In this document: positions 1 to 5,333 of the stretch, piece by piece | How positions within the stretch are numbered: the stretch's first letter is position 1 | Layout of the letters: each line of letters begins with the position of its first letter | Source: Chloroflexota bacterium | Lineage (GTDB): Bacteria > Chloroflexota > Dormibacteria > Aeolococcales > Aeolococcaceae | Assembly: GCA_003491925.1 (NCBI GenBank) | Contig: DNAU01000211.1 | Location: 377 to 5,709, forward strand | Length of the DNA stretch: 5,333 nucleotides | Reading direction: 5' to 3' | The notes under the pieces: generated by a model | Told to the model about the DNA's origin: nothing | What the model saw: only the letters and a program-made list of their open reading frames with translations | Databases searched by the model: none | Made by a program: the position numbers and the translations under genes

Positions 1-782
1 GTCTTGCGCGCCCCGTTGATCACCCCCGCTTCGATGAGCGGCACGACGCCGTCCGGGCAGAGCTCACTGTGGATGCCCAGGTCATGGTGGTCGCCCAGCC
101 GGGCGAGCACGGCGCTGGGGAGGGCTCCGATCCCGATCTGGAGAGTGGCGCCGTCGGGGACCATCTCGGCGACGCGCTCTGCCACCCTGATCTGGACCGG
201 GTCGGGGGGTTCCGGCACCAGCTCCCGCAGCGGTCGCGACACCGGGACGATCGCCGTAGCGAGACTGACGTGGAGCCGGGTGTCACCCAGCGCACGTGGC
301 ATCTGATCGTTCATCTCGACCAGCACCCGCGATGCGTCGGAGGCGGCGGTGAGGGTGCAGTCGGGGCCGGTGCCGAGGTTCAGGAACCCGTCCTCATCCG
401 GGGGCGAGGCCTGGACCAGCGCGACGTCGATGCGCAGCTCGTCGCTGAAGAGGCGTTCGATCTCGCTGAGCGACACCGGGGTGTAGTCGGCCCGCCCCTC
501 GGCCACCGCCGCACGCACGTTCTCCCCGAGGAACAGGCCGTTGTGGCGCAGGTGACCGGCGAGGTCCGGGCGGAGATACTCGAGTGGACCGAGGGTCATC
601 ATGTGGCAGATCTCGACGTCCCACAGGTCCCCCCCCCGCTCCGCCAGCGCGTCCAGCAGCGTCGCCGGGGTCCCGGGGCCCTGCTGCACCCAGACCCGGT
701 CCCCGGGGCGGACCAGCTTGACGGCGGTTGCGGCGGTCGCCAGCCGGTCGCGCCACTCCACCACCCGATACGGCCGGTCCAC
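1..782 (-). CDS. Acetyl-CoA hydrolase / 4-hydroxybutyrate CoA-transferase family protein (partial, N-terminal part)
   Basis: This minus-strand reading frame is open from the left window edge up to a stop at 966-968 and shows about 260 codons of a CoA-transferase. Seen in the translation, numbered from a GTG at 780-782: a TPxxLLDAL segment near residues 38-46, HNGLFLGENVRAA (80-92) with EGRADYTPVSLSE (95-107), SPPDEDGFLNLG (126-137), MPRALGD (161-167), GATLQIGIGALPSAVL (211-226) and LGIHSELCPDGVVPLIEAG (235-253). These are hallmarks of the acetyl-CoA hydrolase/transferase family, which moves CoA between acyl-CoA and a carboxylate in the cytoplasm. From family knowledge, Glu240 in GIHSE should be the glutamate that forms the CoA-thioester intermediate. 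The true substrate cannot be told. The start is uncertain: the first ATGs (597-602) lie inside conserved sequence, so GTG at 780-782 is preferred; GTGs at 759-764, 792-794 or 825-827 are alternatives, and none has a clear ribosome binding site. The C-terminal half is outside the window. It is divergent from uvrA. Confidence 0.93.
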   Translation of the reverse strand, partial: MDRPYRVVEWRDRLATAATAVKLVRPGDRVWVQQGPGTPATLLDALAERGGDLWDVEICHMMTLGPLEYLRPDLAGHLRHNGLFLGENVRAAVAEGRADYTPVSLSEIERLFSDELRIDVALVQASPPDEDGFLNLGTGPDCTLTAASDASRVLVEMNDQMPRALGDTRLHVSLATAIVPVSRPLRELVPEPPDPVQIRVAERVAEMVPDGATLQIGIGALPSAVLARLGDHHDLGIHSELCPDGVVPLIEAGVINGARK

Positions 783-1055
783 GGTGGCCGGCACCCGGCC
801 GGCGGCGCCCGCTGTCTCGCTCGGCACGCGGTCGACAGCCTGTGCTCCGCCCCTGGGCGGCTGAGAGACGCGCCCCGTCGATCCGGCGGCGCTTCCGTCT
901 TCCGTCTTGACTCCTCTGCAGCCCCCCGGGTGCTGGAGCAGGTATACACCCAAACCCGCTCCGTCTCACCCGGCTGGTTGCAACGAAACTGCTGAAGCCG
1001 GATGGCCCCCCGTCCACGGGCATCATGGCCTCTGGCGGGCCTGATCACCTCTGCG

Positions 1056-1073
1056 GCGAACGCAGTGAACGGA
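1056..1073. repeat. Short 9-nt-period direct repeat (two units)
   Basis: Two adjacent 9-mers, GCGAACGCA and GTGAACGGA, match at 7 of 9 positions and are followed by GC. Read in the uvrA frame they would encode ERSERS. Similar GCGAACGnAGTGAnCGGAGC strings, which read as SERSERS when wrongly translated, are to my recollection common in non-coding DNA of unrelated bacteria. That supports treating this stretch as untranslated. Two units are too few to claim a defined element. Confidence 0.3.
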
Positions 1074-1138
1074 GCAATCTTGGGCCTTCTGAGCCCCCTC
1101 CCGCCCTGCCGGGGTGGACGGCGCGGGCCGGTTCGCGT

Positions 1139-1152
1139 AACGTACAGACGTT
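1139..1152. promoter_or_regulatory. Possible operator: short inverted repeat upstream of uvrA
   Basis: AACGT and ACGTT are perfect complements separated by ACAG, centred about 83 bp upstream of the chosen uvrA start, in a locally less GC-rich stretch. Since uvrA is SOS-controlled in many bacteria, a LexA-type site is expected nearby. However, this repeat does not fit the Gram-positive/actinobacterial box, where GAAC and GTTC are separated by 4 nt; here AAC and GTT are 8 nt apart. A five-base arm can occur by chance, so this is only a candidate. Confidence 0.2.
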
Positions 1153-1213
1153 CGCATCCAGCCGGGCGGCGCCGGGCGGTCGGCCGGCCGGCGGCTCGAT
1201 GCAGAGTTCTGGG

Positions 1214-1223
1214 TACCCTAGGA
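1214..1223 (+). promoter_or_regulatory. uvrA start region: TACCCT hexamer and overlapping AGGA
   Basis: AGGA at 1220-1223 lies 5 nt before the GTG at 1229-1231 and can serve as a Shine-Dalgarno sequence. This supports GTG over the upstream ATG at 1199-1201, which has no AGGA-like sequence. Directly before it, TACCCT (1214-1219) fits the TANNNT form of a -10 box with 9 nt to the GTG, as for a nearly leaderless transcript. The two readings compete, because a start at about 1226 would exclude the AGGA from the mRNA. No TTGACA-like -35 box is seen. Confidence 0.35.
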
Positions 1224-1228
1224 ATCCA

Positions 1229-4354
<3,126 letters not shown>

Positions 4355-4396
4355 CTCCGGCACCCCGGCCGGAGGCGGCAGGCCCGCGCTTCGAGG

Positions 4397-4411
4397 GCCC
4401 CTCCAGGGGGC
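4397..4411 (+). terminator. Possible weak hairpin after uvrA
   Basis: GCCCCT and GGGGGC form a 6-bp stem (including one G-T pair) around a CCA loop, 42 nt after the uvrA stop codon. No T-run follows. The whole gap to 4450 is rich in G and C runs that allow several alternative hairpins, including the perfect palindrome CCGGCGCCGG at 4434-4443, so a specific intrinsic terminator cannot be assigned with confidence. Confidence 0.2.
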
Positions 4412-4472
4412 GGAGTGCCGCTCACGGCCCCCTCCGGCGCCGGCGGGACTCCCGACTTTGGTCGAATTGCGC

Positions 4473-4478
4473 TATTTT
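4473..4478 (+). promoter_or_regulatory. Candidate -10 box (TATTTT) for the 98-aa gene, possibly leaderless
   Basis: TATTTT sits in a sharply AT-richer patch (about 4456-4480) in otherwise very GC-rich DNA and ends 7 nt before the ATG at 4486. This TANNNT-plus-7 spacing is the arrangement known for leaderless transcripts in high-GC groups such as actinobacteria and Deinococcus, and would place the transcript start at or next to the ATG. There is no Shine-Dalgarno sequence between it and the ATG, and no clear -35 box at 16-18 nt. Confidence 0.4.
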
Positions 4479-4485
4479 TGACGCC

Positions 4486-4782
4486 ATGATCGAGCTGCAC
4501 GGTGGCGAGGATCGCCGGCAGCGGCTCCGCCGCCTCGATGACTGCCTGACCCTGCTGGAGCAGGCTCACGAGATGGAGATCACGGTGGTCACCGAGAAGA
4601 TGGCGGACGCCCTCGCCGGTCGGGTCCCGACGGTCCACTCGGGGATGCTGGTGGCCGAAGCCATCGAGGAGGTCCTGCGCGAGCAGGAGCCGTACATGGT
4701 CCAGGTCCGCCCCGAGGTGTCGCGGCGGATCCGGCGGCGCCGCGACCCGTTCGACGTCCGCCTGCTTCTCCAGCGACGCTAG
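4486..4782 (+). CDS. Conserved-looking hypothetical small protein (98 aa)
   Basis: I do not recognise a family. The protein starts with a charged, helix-prone segment (residues 8-31, rich in Arg, Leu, Asp and Glu), then a central stretch with EITVVTEKMADALAGRVPTV (residues 31-50), then a second amphipathic helix (about 54-68) and a strongly basic C-terminus with RRIRRRRDP. It has one cysteine (Cys20), no signal peptide and no membrane segment, so it is probably cytoplasmic; the basic tail could contact nucleic acid, but that is inference. It looks real because codon use is like the neighbouring genes, the composition is that of a folded protein, and an AT-rich promoter-like patch ends just before the ATG. 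It lacks a ribosome binding site. It lies 131 bp after uvrA and 114 bp before the UPF0182 gene in the same orientation, so a shared operon is possible but not shown. Confidence 0.75.
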   Translation: MIELHGGEDRRQRLRRLDDCLTLLEQAHEMEITVVTEKMADALAGRVPTVHSGMLVAEAIEEVLREQEPYMVQVRPEVSRRIRRRRDPFDVRLLLQRR

Positions 4783-4796
4783 CGCTGCGCCAGAGA

Positions 4797-4818
4797 GCGG
4801 GCGGCCGGCCGCGCCCGC
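4797..4818 (+). terminator. GC-rich hairpin after the 98-aa gene
   Basis: GCGGGCG (4797-4803) and CGCCCGC (4812-4818) are perfect 7-bp complements around an 8-nt loop, starting 14 nt after the TAG stop at 4780-4782. No T-run follows, so it is not a classical intrinsic terminator, although U-less hairpins have been proposed as terminators in high-GC bacteria. The position between two genes fits, but stems of this kind also arise by chance in DNA this rich in GC. Confidence 0.3.
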
Positions 4819-4880
4819 CCGAGGGCCGGCGCCGGAGGCTTCCGATCGAAGGGCGGCGCGACCGTCGGGGCCAAGGCGAG

Positions 4881-4886
4881 TACCAT
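4881..4886 (+). promoter_or_regulatory. Candidate -10 box (TACCAT) before the UPF0182 gene
   Basis: TACCAT fits TANNNT and ends 10 nt before the GTG at 4897, which would give a leaderless or very short-leader transcript. The sequence between contains only CGGAC 1 nt before the GTG, too close to act as a ribosome binding site. No -35 box is visible. The match is weak alone; it gains weight only because the two genes upstream show similar spacing. Confidence 0.25.
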
Positions 4887-4896
4887 CGGCCGGACC

Positions 4897-5333
4897 GTGA
4901 GCACCTTCAACTTCGACCCTGAGGTCCTCTTCAGGCGGCGCCGGCCCCGCGTGGTCAGGTCCCCCCGGTTCACCCGCATCCGCAAGATCCTGCTGATCGT
5001 CCTCGCGGTGATCGTTGTGCTGGTGATCATCGCCCTGGCGCTGATGAGCCTCCGGGTCAACTTCCTCTACCTCTCGAGCCTCGGCCACTCCAATGTCTTC
5101 TGGACACCCCTGATCGCCCAGGTGGTCCTCTTCCTGATCGGGCTGGTGCTAACCGGCGCGCTGGTCGGGGTGAGCGTGCCCTTCTGGTCGCGCGCCGTCT
5201 CCGGGATCGACGCCCGGGCGGGCAGGATCACCTTCTGGACCGGGATCGCGATCGCCGTGCTCGCCGGGATCGGAGGAGGCTCCCACCTCGCCGGAGAGTG
5301 GCAGGACGTGCTCCTCTTCCTCCACGGCCACGC
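4897..5333 (+). CDS. UPF0182 (COG1615) family multi-pass membrane protein (partial, N-terminal part)
   Basis: The frame stays open from GTG 4897 to the right window edge, giving 145 codons. An Arg-rich N-terminus (residues 13-30, cytoplasmic by the positive-inside rule) leads into a first membrane helix at about 31-52 (KILLIVLAVIVVLVIIALAL). A segment with FLYLSSLGHSNVFWT (56-70) follows, then a second helix at about 71-96, a third at about 111-128, and GEWQDVLLFLHG (133-144). The order helix, LxSLGHxxVFWT, helix, helix, then xxWxxVLLFL is what I know of UPF0182 proteins. These usually have about 900-1000 residues, with several N-terminal helices followed by a large extracytoplasmic part; their function is not established. 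The GTG is chosen because MSTFNFDPEVLF is a plausible N-terminus and upstream codons give no sensible start. Its distance from the preceding gene and a possible own promoter suggest separate transcription. Confidence 0.88.
   Translation, partial: MSTFNFDPEVLFRRRRPRVVRSPRFTRIRKILLIVLAVIVVLVIIALALMSLRVNFLYLSSLGHSNVFWTPLIAQVVLFLIGLVLTGALVGVSVPFWSRAVSGIDARAGRITFWTGIAIAVLAGIGGGSHLAGEWQDVLLFLHGH

Larger units (their letters stand above)
783..1228. other. Divergent intergenic region, no convincing gene
   Basis: About 450 bp separate the leftward CoA-transferase from the rightward uvrA, so the promoters of both should lie here. Open frames cross it on both strands, but their translations are Arg/Gly/Pro-rich and show no family motif, which is normal for stop-poor GC-rich DNA. 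Base composition drops slightly around 940-1000 and 1130-1155. I see a 9-nt-period repeat at 1056-1073 and a short inverted repeat at 1139-1152. No tRNA, riboswitch or canonical promoter pair with proper spacing is recognisable: TTGACT at 907-912 and TATACA at 943-948 are 30 nt apart, which is too far for one promoter. Confidence 0.6.

Noticed and set aside
907..948. TTGACT and TATACA as a -35/-10 promoter pair
   Set aside because: They are 30 nt apart, far beyond the 16-18 nt spacing needed, and no alternative partner is present for either.
69..995. A 308-codon plus-strand open frame over the left end
   Set aside because: It is antisense to the CoA-transferase, whose conserved motifs are clear on the minus strand. 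The plus-strand translation has only His/Arg/Gly-rich filler.
1056..1073. GAAC...GAAC as a LexA (SOS) box
   Set aside because: The two GAAC elements are in direct, not inverted, orientation, so they cannot form the GAAC-N4-GTTC dyad.
1025..1228. Upstream extension of uvrA to the ATG at 1025 (68 extra residues)
   Set aside because: The extra N-terminus includes ERSERS repeat-like and Pro/Gly-rich filler, no UvrA has such an extension, and the family start aligns with the GTG at 1229 (or ATG at 1199).

Overview
The window comes from a high-GC bacterium (roughly 70% G+C by eye, with strong G/C preference at third codon positions). The gene set is ordinary chromosomal housekeeping. The high GC, the UPF0182 membrane protein and the lack of clear Shine-Dalgarno sequences before two of the starts would fit an actinobacterium or a high-GC Chloroflexota/Dormibacterota-like lineage, but the sequence alone does not settle this. 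I see no mobile element, CRISPR array, tRNA or rRNA.

Layout: (1) The left end, on the minus strand, holds the N-terminal 260 or so codons of an acetyl-CoA hydrolase / 4-hydroxybutyrate CoA-transferase family enzyme, which runs off the left edge. (2) A divergent intergenic region of about 450 bp follows, with no convincing gene; it has a short 9-nt-period repeat and a small inverted repeat. (3) On the plus strand lies a complete uvrA (excinuclease ABC subunit A, about 1041 aa), with all ATPase and zinc-finger motifs intact. It carries an unusual Gly/Ala/Pro/Asp-rich insertion of about 62 residues and a low-complexity tail of about 40 residues. (4) A 98-aa charged soluble protein of unknown function comes next. 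(5) The right end holds the N-terminal 145 codons of a UPF0182 (COG1615) multi-pass membrane protein, which runs off the right edge.

The three plus-strand genes are co-oriented but separated by 131 and 114 bp gaps. Each start is preceded at 7-10 nt by a TANNNT hexamer, which suggests separate and possibly leaderless promoters rather than one tight operon. No shared pathway links them: uvrA is DNA repair, the left gene is acyl-CoA metabolism and the right gene is an uncharacterised membrane protein. I found no convincing new multi-gene system. The most unusual points are the insertion in UvrA, the orphan 98-aa protein and the start-codon architecture.
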